Positions 8,886 to 17,597 are shown, counted from the first letter of the stretch. The stretch is DNA of 39,776 nt from an uncultured Dysosmobacter sp. (GCA_934636905.1 CAKUBJ010000017.1:1-39776); one strand, 5' to 3'. The notes: generated by a model from the sequence alone, not told the origin. Numbers and translations: made by a program.

Positions 8886-9956
8886 TCAGTGGTCGAAGAG
8901 GGGGGTGGTGATCCGCAGCTGAAGGCGGAAATAAGGGCCGTTGTCGGCAATGCCGGTGTATTCGGTGCCGGCGGTGAACTGGAAGTACCCGTCACCGTCC
9001 CCCAGCGAATCCTCCGACAGCCGGTCAGTATCCAGCGTCAGCGCCAGAACCACGTCGGTTCCCTCCTGAGTGATTTCCGCTTTTTGAATCAGCATGCAGC
9101 TGCCGCTCAGTTCCCCGGCAGGGAAGTCCTCCGGGTAGAGAGAACCATAGCTGTGCAGATAATCGGTAGTCACGCCCTCGGCCAGTTCGCCGCTGTCCAG
9201 AAAAGTGTCGTGAAAGGTCACAAAGAGCACGTTCCCGTTTTCCGGGAGGGAAACCTCCGTATAGGGAATCTCGCAGTAGGCGGCGGTAAAGTCACTGCCG
9301 TCCGCCAGGGGGGCGAAGGCCACGGTGACGCCGCCGGCGTCAATCTGAGCGGAGCGGACGGCCTCCCGGCGGCCTGCCATTCCCATGGAATACGATTCCC
9401 CGGCATTGGCCCAGTAGGTTTCGGAAGCGTTGATCCCGCCGCTGGCGTAGGGGTCGTAGTCCAGGGGCATCCCCTGTTCATCGTAGATCAGGCTCAACGA
9501 GACATTTTCTACGTGAGGAAAGCCCGGCACGCCGTTAAAGGTGTTGGGGCCGCCGGTGACCACCTCAACGCTGGCCTGCCCTTGAATCTCGCAGTTCAGC
9601 AGCGGTTCATACAGACACAGCATCCGGCGGCGGATACCGCTTTGGCCATAGACCCAGTCCAGTATAGGGGCATACGTATCACGGTCGATCTGTACCAGAA
9701 AATCCCCCTCGTAAGAGGTAATGGTCAGGCTTTCCGGAGAAAAAGGGTCAGGGCCGGCGGCATAGAGGGCGCGGACTTCCTCCTCCGTGGTGACCGGCGT
9801 CAGGGTGTCGTCAGCCGCAGCGGCAGGGGAGAACTCCCCGGCCGGCCGGCTTTCGCTGCCGTCGGGTTTTCCTTCCTCCTGCGCCGGAGCGGCGCCGCAG
9901 GAAGCCAGAGAAATCAGCAGAAGAAGGGCAGTCAGAAAAGCAAACGTTTTTTTCAT
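8886..9956 (-). CDS. Hypothetical secreted lipoprotein
   Basis: A 356-residue protein with a clear lipoprotein signal: MKKT, a hydrophobic core, then LASC with the lipidated cysteine at 20. A low-complexity Ala/Pro/Glu/Ser-rich linker follows (to about residue 45). The mature part is acidic and predicted to be mostly beta-strand. I do not recognise a domain. The ATG at 9956 has AAAGGATG upstream; an ATG four codons earlier adds nothing to the signal peptide. It is convergent with rny and follows the alcohol dehydrogenase gene with a 99-base gap, so it is probably transcribed separately. Function unknown; a role at the cell surface is the only inference. Confidence 0.8.
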   Translation of the reverse strand: MKKTFAFLTALLLLISLASCGAAPAQEEGKPDGSESRPAGEFSPAAAADDTLTPVTTEEEVRALYAAGPDPFSPESLTITSYEGDFLVQIDRDTYAPILDWVYGQSGIRRRMLCLYEPLLNCEIQGQASVEVVTGGPNTFNGVPGFPHVENVSLSLIYDEQGMPLDYDPYASGGINASETYWANAGESYSMGMAGRREAVRSAQIDAGGVTVAFAPLADGSDFTAAYCEIPYTEVSLPENGNVLFVTFHDTFLDSGELAEGVTTDYLHSYGSLYPEDFPAGELSGSCMLIQKAEITQEGTDVVLALTLDTDRLSEDSLGDGDGYFQFTAGTEYTGIADNGPYFRLQLRITTPLFDH

Positions 9957-10055
9957 GGCGTCACACATCCTTTCTCTAAGGGTATGATAACAGGCACAAA
10001 ACGGAAAAATCGTTACAAATTGATAACAATCTGCGGCAATCTGCTTACAGGCAGC

Positions 10056-11237
10056 TTACGCCTCGCAGCGACGGAGAATCGCCTCCATATCCGCCGGGTA
10101 AATCTTCACGAAGCCGCCGAAGGGGAAGCCGTTGGGCTTCTCACTCCGGTGGGCAACCATGGCGGGGATGTCCTCCGCCTTGCCGCCCAGTTCCTCCAGC
10201 GCGGCAGGCATATGCAGGGCGCGGAAAAATTCCCGCAGCCGCCGGATGCCGGCCTGCGCCGCGTGCTCCGGGCAGGCGTAATCCATCTCACAGCCCAGCA
10301 CGTTGACGGCGAACCGGGCAAACCGCATGGGGTCGTGGCCGCAGACATACTCCATCCACGCCGGCAGAACCACCGCAAGCCCTGCGCCGTGGGCGCAGTC
10401 GTAGAAAGCGGAAAGTTCGTGCTCAATCTGGTGGCTGGCCCAGTCCTGCTCCCGGCCGACGCCGCAGGAATTGTTGTGCGCCAGCATCCCCGCCCACATG
10501 AGGTCGGCATGGGCGGCGTAGTCATTGTGGTCGGCCAGCGCCTTGGGGGCGGCGTCTACTACGGTTTTCATCACGGCTTCACACAGCCGGTCGGTCAGCG
10601 CCACATCGGGGGTGTTGGTAAAATAGCGCTCACAGAGGTGAGCCAGCATATCCACCGCGCCGCAGGCCAGCTGGAAGTCCGGCAGGGAACAGGTGTAGGA
10701 GGGGTCCAGCACGGAGAATCTGGGGCGGATGACATCCGTCTTGGGGCAGCCCCATTTCAGCCCGCCGTTTTCCTGAGTGATGACGCAGCTGTCGGAGCCT
10801 TCGCTGCCGGCGGCGGAGATGGTCAGCACGGTGCCTACCGGCAGCGTGCGCTCAATTTTGGCCTTTCCGGTAAAGAAATCCCAGAAATCCCCGTCATAGG
10901 AGACGCCCATGCCGATGGCCTTGGCGGTGTCGATGACGCTGCCGCCGCCTACGGCCAGCAGGAAGTCTACCCCCTCTTTCCGGGCAAGGCCAATGCCTTC
11001 ATAGACCTTGCCGCTGCGGGGATTGGCCTGCACGCCCCACAGTTCGCACCAGGGGATGCCTGCCTCTTTCAGAGAATCGACAGCCGCATCGTAGGCGCCG
11101 TTTTTCCGCACGGAGCCGCCGCCGGCCACCAGCAGAACCCTGCTGCCGCCGAACTGCCGCACCAGCGAGCCTACCCGTGCGGCCTCTCCCTGCCCGAAGG
11201 CAAAGAGAGTAGGGGAATAAAACGTGAAATTGTTCAT
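10056..11237 (-). CDS. Iron-containing alcohol dehydrogenase (BDH/YqhD-like)
   Basis: A 393-residue group III metal-dependent alcohol dehydrogenase, reducing aldehydes to alcohols with NAD(P)H. Visible features are the nucleotide-binding VGGGSVIDTAKAI segment, TISAAGSEGSD, the GAVDMLAH stretch with a metal-ligand Asp and His, and IEHELSAFYDCAHGAGLA with further metal ligand histidines. The overall pattern is closest to butanol dehydrogenase/YqhD-type enzymes. The ATG at 11237 follows GGAGGGTAACC. It lies 36 bases after the flavoprotein gene on the same strand; co-transcription is possible but not shown. The physiological aldehyde is unknown. Confidence 0.93.
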   Translation of the reverse strand: MNNFTFYSPTLFAFGQGEAARVGSLVRQFGGSRVLLVAGGGSVRKNGAYDAAVDSLKEAGIPWCELWGVQANPRSGKVYEGIGLARKEGVDFLLAVGGGSVIDTAKAIGMGVSYDGDFWDFFTGKAKIERTLPVGTVLTISAAGSEGSDSCVITQENGGLKWGCPKTDVIRPRFSVLDPSYTCSLPDFQLACGAVDMLAHLCERYFTNTPDVALTDRLCEAVMKTVVDAAPKALADHNDYAAHADLMWAGMLAHNNSCGVGREQDWASHQIEHELSAFYDCAHGAGLAVVLPAWMEYVCGHDPMRFARFAVNVLGCEMDYACPEHAAQAGIRRLREFFRALHMPAALEELGGKAEDIPAMVAHRSEKPNGFPFGGFVKIYPADMEAILRRCEA

Positions 11238-11273
11238 GGTTACCCTCCGTTTTCTATACAATGTGGAAATGGA

Positions 11274-12860
11274 TTACAGTGATTTGCAGACTTCCTCGGC
11301 ACAGCGCATCCCGTCCGCCGCGGCGGAGAGAATGCCGCCGGCCCAGCCGCCCCCCTCTCCGCAGGGGTACAGCCCCCGGACGGAGGATTGACGGGTTTCG
11401 TCCCGCAGCAGCCGCACCGGGGAGGAACTGCGGCTTTCCACGGCGGTGAGCACCGCGTCCGGCTGGTCGTAGCCTTTCAGCTTCCGTCCCAGAATGGGCA
11501 GCGCTTCGGCAAGGGACGCCGCCACAAAGTCCGGCAGGCAGTCCCAAAGATTCCCCCAGGTCACCCCGGGGCGGTAGCTGGGAATCACCCGTCCCGGCCC
11601 GGCGGAGGGACGGTTCAGCAGGAAGTCCTCCACCCGCTGGACAGGGGCGAAGTACCTCCCGCCGCCGGCGCGGAACGCCGCGTCCTCCAGCCTGCGCTGG
11701 AAGGCGATACCCGCCAGCGGGCCTTCTCCGCCAAAGTCCTCCGGCGTGACGCCTACCAGCAGGGCGCCGTTGATGTTCTCCCTGTCCCGGGCAAATTCGC
11801 TCATGCCGTTGGTAACCACCCGCCCTGCCTCCGACGCGGCGGCCACCACCTCACCGCCGGGGCAGACGCAGAAAGAGAAGACACCCCGGCCGTTGGGCAG
11901 ATGGCAGCTTAATTTATAGGTGGAGGCCGGCAGGCCGGGATGTCCGGCGTACTGTTTGTACTGGGCGGCGTCGCAGTCTGCCTGCCGCTGTTCTATGCGG
12001 ACACCTACGGCAAAGGGTTTGGCTTCCATGGGCACCCCCCGGCGGTGCAGCATCTCAAAGGTGTCCCGGGCGGAGTGGCCGGGGCAGAGGATCAGCTGCC
12101 GGCAGGGGAGGGAATGGGAGCCGGAAGCGTCCGTAACGGTGATGCTCCGCAGCGCCCCCTCCCGGATGTCCAGATCCGTCAGGCAGGCTTCAAAGCGGAG
12201 GTCGGCCCCCAGAGTCAGCAGTTCCTGCCGCAGGTTTTTCAGGGCGATGTGGAGATAATCCGTCCCCACATGGGGCTTGGCGTCGTAGAGAATCTCCTCC
12301 GGCGCCCCGCATTTAACCAGTTCCTCCAGAATAAAACGGTGACGGGGATCTTTGGTGCCGGTGTTCAGCTTGCCGTCGGAAAAGGCGCCGGCGCCGCCCT
12401 CCCCGAACTGGACGTTGCTGGTGAGATCCAGTTCTCCGGTTGACCAGAAGCGCTCCACGTCGGCGGTGCGCTCCTCCACCCGGCGTCCCCGCTCCAGAAG
12501 GATGGGCTTCGCCCCTGCCCGAGCCAGCACCAGCGCGGCAAACAGCCCCGCCGGCCCTGCCCCCACGACAACAGGGGGAATTTCCGGGGCGGAAACGGCC
12601 TCCGGCAGGCGGAATGCCGGCCGGGGCGTCCCTTTGGAAACCCGCCTGTCCCGGCACCGGCGGAGCACGGCGGCCTCATGCAGCACCTCCGCCTCCAGGG
12701 TATAGACCATCCGAACCTCTTCCCGGGCGTCGATGCTGCGGCGGAGGATGCTCAGTTCCGAAAGTTCCGATTCCGGGATCCGCAGAAGCCGGAGCACCTC
12801 CTGCCGCAGGGCGGCGGCTCCGCTGCCGGGGGGCAGCTTCAGATTTTCAATGTGCAGCAT
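11274..12860 (-). CDS. COG2509-type FAD-dependent dehydrogenase
   Basis: A 528-residue flavoprotein. After an N-terminal domain of about 90 residues comes the FAD dinucleotide-binding motif VVVGAGPAGLFAALVLARAG (97-116). GEGGAGAFSDGKLNTG follows in the middle, and near the C-terminus YPCGEGGGWAGGI, which contacts FAD. This combination marks the uncharacterised FAD-dependent dehydrogenase group (COG2509), present in many anaerobes with no settled substrate. The ATG at 12860 has GGAGGTACCGCC upstream; the longer open frame upstream is not conserved in character. It diverges from the HtrA-type protease gene across a 282-base region containing a perfect palindrome. Confidence 0.9.
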   Translation of the reverse strand: MLHIENLKLPPGSGAAALRQEVLRLLRIPESELSELSILRRSIDAREEVRMVYTLEAEVLHEAAVLRRCRDRRVSKGTPRPAFRLPEAVSAPEIPPVVVGAGPAGLFAALVLARAGAKPILLERGRRVEERTADVERFWSTGELDLTSNVQFGEGGAGAFSDGKLNTGTKDPRHRFILEELVKCGAPEEILYDAKPHVGTDYLHIALKNLRQELLTLGADLRFEACLTDLDIREGALRSITVTDASGSHSLPCRQLILCPGHSARDTFEMLHRRGVPMEAKPFAVGVRIEQRQADCDAAQYKQYAGHPGLPASTYKLSCHLPNGRGVFSFCVCPGGEVVAAASEAGRVVTNGMSEFARDRENINGALLVGVTPEDFGGEGPLAGIAFQRRLEDAAFRAGGGRYFAPVQRVEDFLLNRPSAGPGRVIPSYRPGVTWGNLWDCLPDFVAASLAEALPILGRKLKGYDQPDAVLTAVESRSSSPVRLLRDETRQSSVRGLYPCGEGGGWAGGILSAAADGMRCAEEVCKSL

Positions 12861-12965
12861 GGCGGTACCTCCGGATTTTCTGAATGTCCCTATTTTACCA
12901 AACAGGGGGTATAATGGGGCATCTTCCCCGGCTGCCCCGCAGGGGCGAGGGGAAGTGCCATCGTG

Positions 12966-12990
12966 TACAATATCTCTGCGAGATATTGTA
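12966..12990. promoter_or_regulatory. Perfect 11-bp inverted repeat between divergent genes
   Basis: TACAATATCTC (12966-12976), TGC, then GAGATATTGTA (12980-12990). No T-tract follows on either strand, so it is not a standard terminator. It lies between the FAD dehydrogenase and htrA starts and could be an operator or a small dispersed palindrome. Confidence 0.5.
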
Positions 12991-13043
12991 GCACACCGGC
13001 GCAAAAAGAAAAAGCAGGGTTCACAGTTCCTTAAAGTTTTTTT

Positions 13044-13073
13044 CAGACAGTTTTAAGATTCCGGCTCTATACT
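13044..13073 (+). promoter_or_regulatory. Probable promoter of the HtrA-type protease gene
   Basis: CAGACA, an 18-base spacer and TATACT. The -10 is good and the -35 matches 4 of 6. AAGGAGG precedes the ATG at 13143. Confidence 0.5.
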
Positions 13074-13142
13074 ACAGGCAAAGTTAAGGAAGTCCGCAGC
13101 GGCTGCCTCTCCGGCACCCGCTTTTCAAGGAGGTTTTGACTT

Positions 13143-14597
13143 ATGTATAACGACGAACAGAATTTATATCACTACACCTACCGCAAGGACGGTACGGAAC
13201 CGGGTCAGCGCTACGACGCGCGGCAGCCCGGCGTGGATGACCAGCTGAACAGCTATCGTCAGCAGCAGGCACAGGCACAGCAGCCTGTACAGCCGGTTCA
13301 GTCTCAACCTACGGGGGACGGCGGTGCCCCCCATAAGAGCAGCCGGAAGAGCCGCATGGGTCTGAAGATTGCCTCTCTGGCGCTGGTGTGCGCCCTGCTG
13401 GGCGCTCTGGCAGGGGGCGGCACGGCCTATCTCATGAGCAGCCGCTCCGATGACAGTCAGGTTGCCGAGGTGGACGTATCCAACCGCAAGCCCACGGAGA
13501 TTCAGGTGAAGACGGTGGACGGCAAGACCCCCATGACCGATGCGGAACTGTATGCCGCCAACGTCAACAGCGTGGTGTCCATCAACATCACCGCCACCTC
13601 TGACCCCAACTTCTTCGGCCAGACCACCCAGACCTCCGGCGCCGGCTCCGGCTTCATCCTGACGCCGGACGGCTATATCGTCACCAACTACCATGTGGTG
13701 GGCGACGCGGACACCGTAAAGGTGACGCTGTACAACGGCGACAGCTATGACGCCCAGTATATCGGCGGCGACGAGGATTACGATATCGCCGTCATCAAGA
13801 TCGACGCGGCAAACCTGCCCAACGTGACGCTGGGAGACAGCGACAGCCTGAACGTGGGCGACCACATTCTGGCCATCGGCAACCCGCTGGGTGAGTTGAC
13901 CTTCTCCATGAGCGAGGGCATTGCATCCTCTGTAAATCGTACGATTGACGTGGAGGGTACGCCTTTCAACATGATTCAGGTGACTGCCGCCATCAACCCC
14001 GGCAACTCCGGCGGCCCGCTGTTCAATGAGTACGGCGAGGTGGTGGGCATTGTGTCCGCCAAGTATTCCAGCTATGCCAGCCAGAGCGTGGAAGGTCTGG
14101 GCTTTGCCATCCCCATCAACGATGTGGCGGCCATGATTCAGGACATCATGACCAACGGCTATGTCAGCAATAAGGCATATCTGGGAATTACGCCAAATAC
14201 CATGACCGAACAGATGGCTGCTCAGTATCGCTATGACGTGACCAAGGGCGTGTTCATCTGCTCCGTAGAAGAGGGAAGCGCCGCTGACAAGGCAGGCCTG
14301 AAGATGGGCGACGTCATCCTGAAGGTGGACGGCAAGGACGTGGATTCCTATCAGGATCTGGTGGCACTGAAGAAGAAGTACTCTGCCGGCGATGTGTCCA
14401 CGCTGACGATTTACCGGGACGGCCAGCAGCAGGAGGTTTCCGTTACCTGGGGTGCGGTGCCTGCCAATCAGCAGACCGACACCGGCAGCCAGCAGCAGGA
14501 CTCCAACAGCGGAAACTCCAACGGTTCCGATAACTACGGCAATTACTACACCGACCCGTGGGACATCTTCAACTACTACTTCGGCAGCCGCCGGTAA
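13143..14597 (+). CDS. htrA: HtrA/DegP-family serine protease
   Basis: Membrane-anchored quality-control protease acting outside the cytoplasmic membrane. The 484 residues comprise a Gln/Pro-rich cytoplasmic N-tail (1-70), one transmembrane segment (about 72-97), a trypsin-like domain and one PDZ domain (about 345-435). The catalytic triad is intact: His184 (TNYHVVG), Asp214 (YDIAVIK) and Ser289 (NPGNSGGPL). The C-terminus is an unusual Gln/Ser/Asn-rich tail ending in a Tyr/Asn-rich stretch. The uncleaved anchor topology is like Bacillus HtrA. It starts at ATG 13143, seven bases after AAGGAGGTTT. Its 3' region carries a dispersed repeat between duplicated hairpins. Confidence 0.95.
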   Translation: MYNDEQNLYHYTYRKDGTEPGQRYDARQPGVDDQLNSYRQQQAQAQQPVQPVQSQPTGDGGAPHKSSRKSRMGLKIASLALVCALLGALAGGGTAYLMSSRSDDSQVAEVDVSNRKPTEIQVKTVDGKTPMTDAELYAANVNSVVSINITATSDPNFFGQTTQTSGAGSGFILTPDGYIVTNYHVVGDADTVKVTLYNGDSYDAQYIGGDEDYDIAVIKIDAANLPNVTLGDSDSLNVGDHILAIGNPLGELTFSMSEGIASSVNRTIDVEGTPFNMIQVTAAINPGNSGGPLFNEYGEVVGIVSAKYSSYASQSVEGLGFAIPINDVAAMIQDIMTNGYVSNKAYLGITPNTMTEQMAAQYRYDVTKGVFICSVEEGSAADKAGLKMGDVILKVDGKDVDSYQDLVALKKKYSAGDVSTLTIYRDGQQQEVSVTWGAVPANQQTDTGSQQQDSNSGNSNGSDNYGNYYTDPWDIFNYYFGSRR

Positions 14598-14631
14598 GCG
14601 GCTTCCCCGGTGGAAGCAAATCAAGGCAAAA

Positions 14632-14850
14632 AGCAGGGAGCCGATATTCGGCTCCCTGCTCAGCGTGTCGAAAAAGTCTTTTCGCCCCGCTGAGCCAGTT
14701 TTCAGAACTTTCAAAAGTTCTGAAAACTGTAGATTTGAATGGCGCAGGACACCCCTCTTGGGTTTCCCGCGCACACCCTTCCTTACCGGTGCGGAGAATT
14801 TGCCACTTTATCGACAGTCTCAGCAGGGAGCCGATATTCGGCTCCCTGCT
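14632..14850 (+). repeat. MITE-like repeat, copy 1, between duplicated hairpins
   Basis: A 161-base core (14661-14821) lies between two identical 29-base palindromes (14632-14660 and 14822-14850); the right one ends in TTTT and acts as a terminator. The core begins CAGCGTGTCGAAAAAGT and ends ACTTTATCGACAGTCTC, giving terminal inverted repeats TGTCGAAAAAGT and TGTCGATAAAGT (11 of 12). Inside are a stem CAGCG...CGCTG and a perfect 16-bp hairpin CAGTTTTCAGAACTTT with its complement. A copy at 17297-17508 shares nearly the whole core but has different flanking hairpins. No credible protein is encoded. Confidence 0.85.
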
Positions 14851-14905
14851 TTTATGTCGGCAGATGGGAAAATCCTGCGCCTCCGGCTAAGCCGGGCGGC
14901 GTTGC

Positions 14906-15520
14906 TCAGCCGTTTCTCCGGTAAAATTTCATGGACAGCGGGATGGAAAAGGCGGTAGCGGCGGCTGCCAGCACAAGCAGCGCCGGCACCATCACGGAAA
15001 TCCACCCTGCGGCATTCGCCGGGATGGCTGCCGCGGCGGAGGTGAGAGAACCCAGCGCGCCGGCGGCGGCACAGGTCAGGAGGATGACCAGCTTGGACGC
15101 CCACCGGGCCTTTTCCGTGCCGTACCGGAACATCAGCGGAACGTTGATGTCCAGCAGAATCACCCCTGTGCACAGGGCGGCCAGCGCCGCCTGCGGGGAA
15201 CATCCAAAGCCGGAAAAAAACAGGGAGAGAAGGTTCTGGAGGACAAACATGGTCACGCCGCCGGCAGCGGTGCAGATCCAGCCCAGAACATACCGGCTCA
15301 GAACAACCTCCTTCTCCCGGCAGGGCAGCATCCGGGCATAGACATTCCAGCGGCTCTGCTGGTCGCAGGCCATGGCGGAATAGGGGATCATGGCGCCGTA
15401 AATCACGGCGAACATATTGAGAAACGGCGCGGGAATCACGCTCCACAGCACCATTATGAAAATCAGAAGGCGAAGGGATTTTCCCAGCGTATAGTAATCC
15501 TTCAGCAGCAGTGCTTTCAT
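14906..15520 (-). CDS. ABC-2 type permease
   Basis: A 204-residue membrane protein with about six hydrophobic segments and a short N-terminal amphipathic stretch (MKALLLKDYYTLGKSLR). That start is characteristic of the ABC-2 permease group found next to YtrA-type regulators in Firmicutes. It would form the membrane channel for the ATPase encoded immediately upstream, and its ATG overlaps that gene's TGA by four bases (ATGA). The exported or sensed compound is unknown; related systems respond to cell-wall-active antibiotics or remove lantibiotics. Its 3' end faces the htrA-linked repeat on the opposite strand. Confidence 0.85.
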   Translation of the reverse strand: MKALLLKDYYTLGKSLRLLIFIMVLWSVIPAPFLNMFAVIYGAMIPYSAMACDQQSRWNVYARMLPCREKEVVLSRYVLGWICTAAGGVTMFVLQNLLSLFFSGFGCSPQAALAALCTGVILLDINVPLMFRYGTEKARWASKLVILLTCAAAGALGSLTSAAAAIPANAAGWISVMVPALLVLAAAATAFSIPLSMKFYRRNG

Positions 15521-16371
15521 CGCTTTTCTCCTTTCGCCAGAAAGAGGATGATGTCCTCCACGGTGGGCTTTTCCAGCCGGAAGCCCGCCGGCGCCAGATC
15601 CCGGCGCACCAGCGCCCGGACGCCGCCGTAGGGCGTGGTTTCCTTCGCGGCAACGGCCTCCGGCCGCAGGGCTTCCGCCTGCTCCGCCGTGTCGTTGAAA
15701 ATGCCATAGCGTTCCAGCAGGGTATCCTTTTCCTGGCAGAACAGCAACTGCCCCTGATGGAGAAAGGCAATGTAGTCGCAGATTTTTTCCAGATCGCTGA
15801 GAATGTGGGAGGAAATCAGCACCGAATGGCTCGCGTCCCGGGTAAATTCATAGAAAAGATCCAGAATCTCCTCCCGGACGATGGGATCCAGCCCGGCGGT
15901 GGCTTCATCCAGCACCAGCAGCTTTGCCTGATGGCTCAGAGCCACGGCAATGGTCAGCTTCATCTTCATGCCCCGGGAGTAGTCCCGGAAAGCGGTCTTT
16001 TCCGGCAGAGCAAAGCGCTTGCAGTAGTCGTCAAAGGTTTTCTGCTCCCAGCGGCGGTAGACGGCGGTCATGATCTTTCCCATCTGCGGGGCCGTCAGCG
16101 TTTCCGGGAAGCAGCCCTCGTCCAGCACAATTCCGATGTCCTCCCTGACCTCCGGGAAGGCCGGGTCTGAGGTATCCACCCCCAGCGTAACGGCGCTGCC
16201 GCTGTCCGGCCGCAGCGCCCCCATGAGGATGCGGATCAGCGTGGATTTCCCCGCGCCGTTTTCCCCCACCAGACCGCAGATGGTGCCGGTGGGAAGGGAC
16301 AGGGACACGTCCCGGAGGGCGAAGCCCCCGAAGGATTTGCAGATATGATTGAGTTCCATGGCGTTGGTCAT
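15517..16371 (-). CDS. ABC transporter ATP-binding protein
   Basis: A 284-residue ATPase with Walker A GENGAGKST, a signature segment DYSRGMKMKL in place of canonical LSGGQ, and Walker B LLVLDEATAGLDP. The YSRGMKMKL signature is normal for drug and bacteriocin-type ABC-2 exporters. The start at 16371 (MTNAMELNHICKSFGG) overlaps the regulator stop by four bases (ATGA); the open frame further upstream belongs to the regulator's reading space. It powers the permease at 14906-15520. Stop-start overlaps on both sides indicate one three-gene transcript. Confidence 0.93.
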   Translation of the reverse strand: MTNAMELNHICKSFGGFALRDVSLSLPTGTICGLVGENGAGKSTLIRILMGALRPDSGSAVTLGVDTSDPAFPEVREDIGIVLDEGCFPETLTAPQMGKIMTAVYRRWEQKTFDDYCKRFALPEKTAFRDYSRGMKMKLTIAVALSHQAKLLVLDEATAGLDPIVREEILDLFYEFTRDASHSVLISSHILSDLEKICDYIAFLHQGQLLFCQEKDTLLERYGIFNDTAEQAEALRPEAVAAKETTPYGGVRALVRRDLAPAGFRLEKPTVEDIILFLAKGEKR

Positions 16372-16745
16372 TGTGATTCCTCCCATGCGCGGCGCAGCAG
16401 GCCGGCAATTTCCTCCTCCGTGACGCCGCAGCTTCTGCCCAGTTCCGCAGCGGCAGTCAGGTGCGCTTTCAGCTGGCACAGCTGCCGCTCCCGGACGAGC
16501 GTCAGATTCTGCTCTGCCACAAAGCAGCCCTTGCCTGCCACGGTGTTGATGAATCCCGCGGCCTCCAGTTCGTCGTAGGCTCGCTTGGTGGTGATGACGG
16601 ATATTTTCAGGTCTTTCGCCAGTCCCCGGATGGACGGCAGCGCCTCCCCCGGCGGCAATGCGCCGGAGATAATCTGACTTTTAATCTGTGAGGCAATCTG
16701 GTCATAGATGGGCTGGCTGCTGGTGCTGCGGATAATGAGTTCCAT
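16368..16745 (-). CDS. GntR family regulator, YtrA subfamily
   Basis: A 125-residue regulator with an N-terminal winged helix (SQPIYDQIASQIKSQIISG, PSIRGLAKDLKISVITTKRAY) and only a short C-terminal helical tail. This is the YtrA layout, and such proteins normally repress their own ABC transporter operon. The expected site is present: ACTGTA and TACAGT half-sites lie on its own -10 box. It is first in the three-gene operon. The inducer cannot be told from sequence; cell-wall antibiotics are typical for the family. Confidence 0.92.
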   Translation of the reverse strand: MELIIRSTSSQPIYDQIASQIKSQIISGALPPGEALPSIRGLAKDLKISVITTKRAYDELEAAGFINTVAGKGCFVAEQNLTLVRERQLCQLKAHLTAAAELGRSCGVTEEEIAGLLRRAWEESQ

Positions 16746-16762
16746 GGATATCCTCCGTTCGT

Positions 16763-16803
16763 ACTGTACATATACAGTATATACAGTTAAGATGAAATGT
16801 CAA
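16763..16803 (-). promoter_or_regulatory. Promoter and likely auto-operator of the GntR/ABC operon
   Basis: On the minus strand TTGACA (16803-16798), a 16-base spacer and TATACT (16781-16776). Half-sites ACTGTA (16763-16768), TACAGT (16773-16778) and TACAGT (16782-16787) overlap the -10, suiting autorepression by the YtrA-type protein. Confidence 0.7.
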
Positions 16804-16825
16804 GAGCCAGTTTCAAAAATTTCCA

Positions 16826-16854
16826 TAGACGGGTGCGGCAGACCGTGGTATACT
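16826..16854 (+). promoter_or_regulatory. Promoter of the NifU-like gene
   Basis: TAGACG, 17-base spacer, TATACT (16849-16854), preceded by G-G for a partial extended -10. It lies back to back with the GntR operon promoter. Confidence 0.5.
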
Positions 16855-16890
16855 GGCAAAAGAATGAAAAACGCCGGGAGGAGAAAGAGT

Positions 16891-17181
16891 ATGAGCGATC
16901 TGGAACGGTTGGAAGCGGCGGTGGAGGAAAAGGTGCGCCCTGCCCTGCGTGCCCACGGCGGCGATATTTCCATCGACCATGTGGAGGGCAAAACGGTGTA
17001 TGTGAAGCTGCTGGGGCAGTGCGCCGGGTGCCCCTCGGCGGATTTGACCAACGAAACGGTTGTGGAGGCGGAACTGAAGGCGGCGCTGCCGGATCTGGTG
17101 GAAAAGGCCGTGGTGGTGCAGACCGTCAGCGACGAACTGTGGGAGCAGGCGAAGAAGCTGCTGCGAGAGCATCACCTGTAA
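16891..17181 (+). CDS. NifU C-terminal-domain iron-sulfur scaffold protein
   Basis: A 96-residue protein made only of the NifU C-terminal (Nfu-type) domain, which carries or delivers Fe-S clusters. The conserved GQCAGCPSADLT motif provides the CxxC cluster ligands (Cys44 and Cys47), and HGGDISIDHVEG is the typical strand-turn segment before it. GGGAGGAG lies seven bases before ATG 16891; an ATG at 16864 lacks such a site and adds residues outside the domain. It appears monocistronic. Its 3' region contains copy 2 of the dispersed repeat. Confidence 0.92.
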   Translation: MSDLERLEAAVEEKVRPALRAHGGDISIDHVEGKTVYVKLLGQCAGCPSADLTNETVVEAELKAALPDLVEKAVVVQTVSDELWEQAKKLLREHHL

Positions 17182-17296
17182 AGGGCGGAGTACCGCTTTT
17201 GCAGGGCGGCGCAGCAGATACCGCCGGGGGACGAAGGTACCCTTGCAGGGAACTGCGGATTTTCCACATAAGGGCAAACGGCATCAGGCTTTTTTG

Positions 17297-17511
17297 GAAC
17301 CACCGGCGTTGCCGGTGGTTTCAGCGTGTCGAAAAAGTCTTTTCGCCCCGCTGAACCAGTTTTCAGAACTTTACAAAAGTTCTGAAAACTGTAGATTTGA
17401 ATGGCGCAGGACACCCCTCTTGGGTTTCCCGCGCACACCCTTCCTTACCGCTGCGGAAAACCCACCACTCTATCGACAGCTTCGAACCACCGGCGTTGCC
17501 GGTGGTTTTTC
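17297..17511 (+). repeat. MITE-like repeat, copy 2, between duplicated hairpins
   Basis: The core at about 17322-17483 is nearly identical to copy 1 at 14661-14821. It is bounded by two identical 25-base hairpin sequences, AACCACCGGC-GTT-GCCGGTGGTT plus edges (17297-17321 and 17484-17508); the right one continues into TTTTT and a terminator context. These hairpins are unrelated in sequence to those around copy 1. The right core end TCTATCGACAG pairs with the left CTGTCGA-like end. Apparent small proteins across it are translations of the repeat, not genes. Confidence 0.85.
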
Positions 17512-17597
17512 TGTTTCAGGAAATCCGCCGCAGGTGGCATTGGCGCCGCAGCACCGGCATTAACCAACTAAGCAGGCAGGCTTTTCTGATAGAATAA

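Noticed and set aside
14632..14850. Possible CRISPR array because of spaced identical palindromes
   Set aside because: Only two identical units about 190 bases apart, with the interval itself a dispersed repeat; no cas genes or regular spacers.
17243..17597. Small plus-strand proteins across the repeat region
   Set aside because: They are translations of the non-coding repeat; similar peptides arise from copy 1 at 14558-14890.
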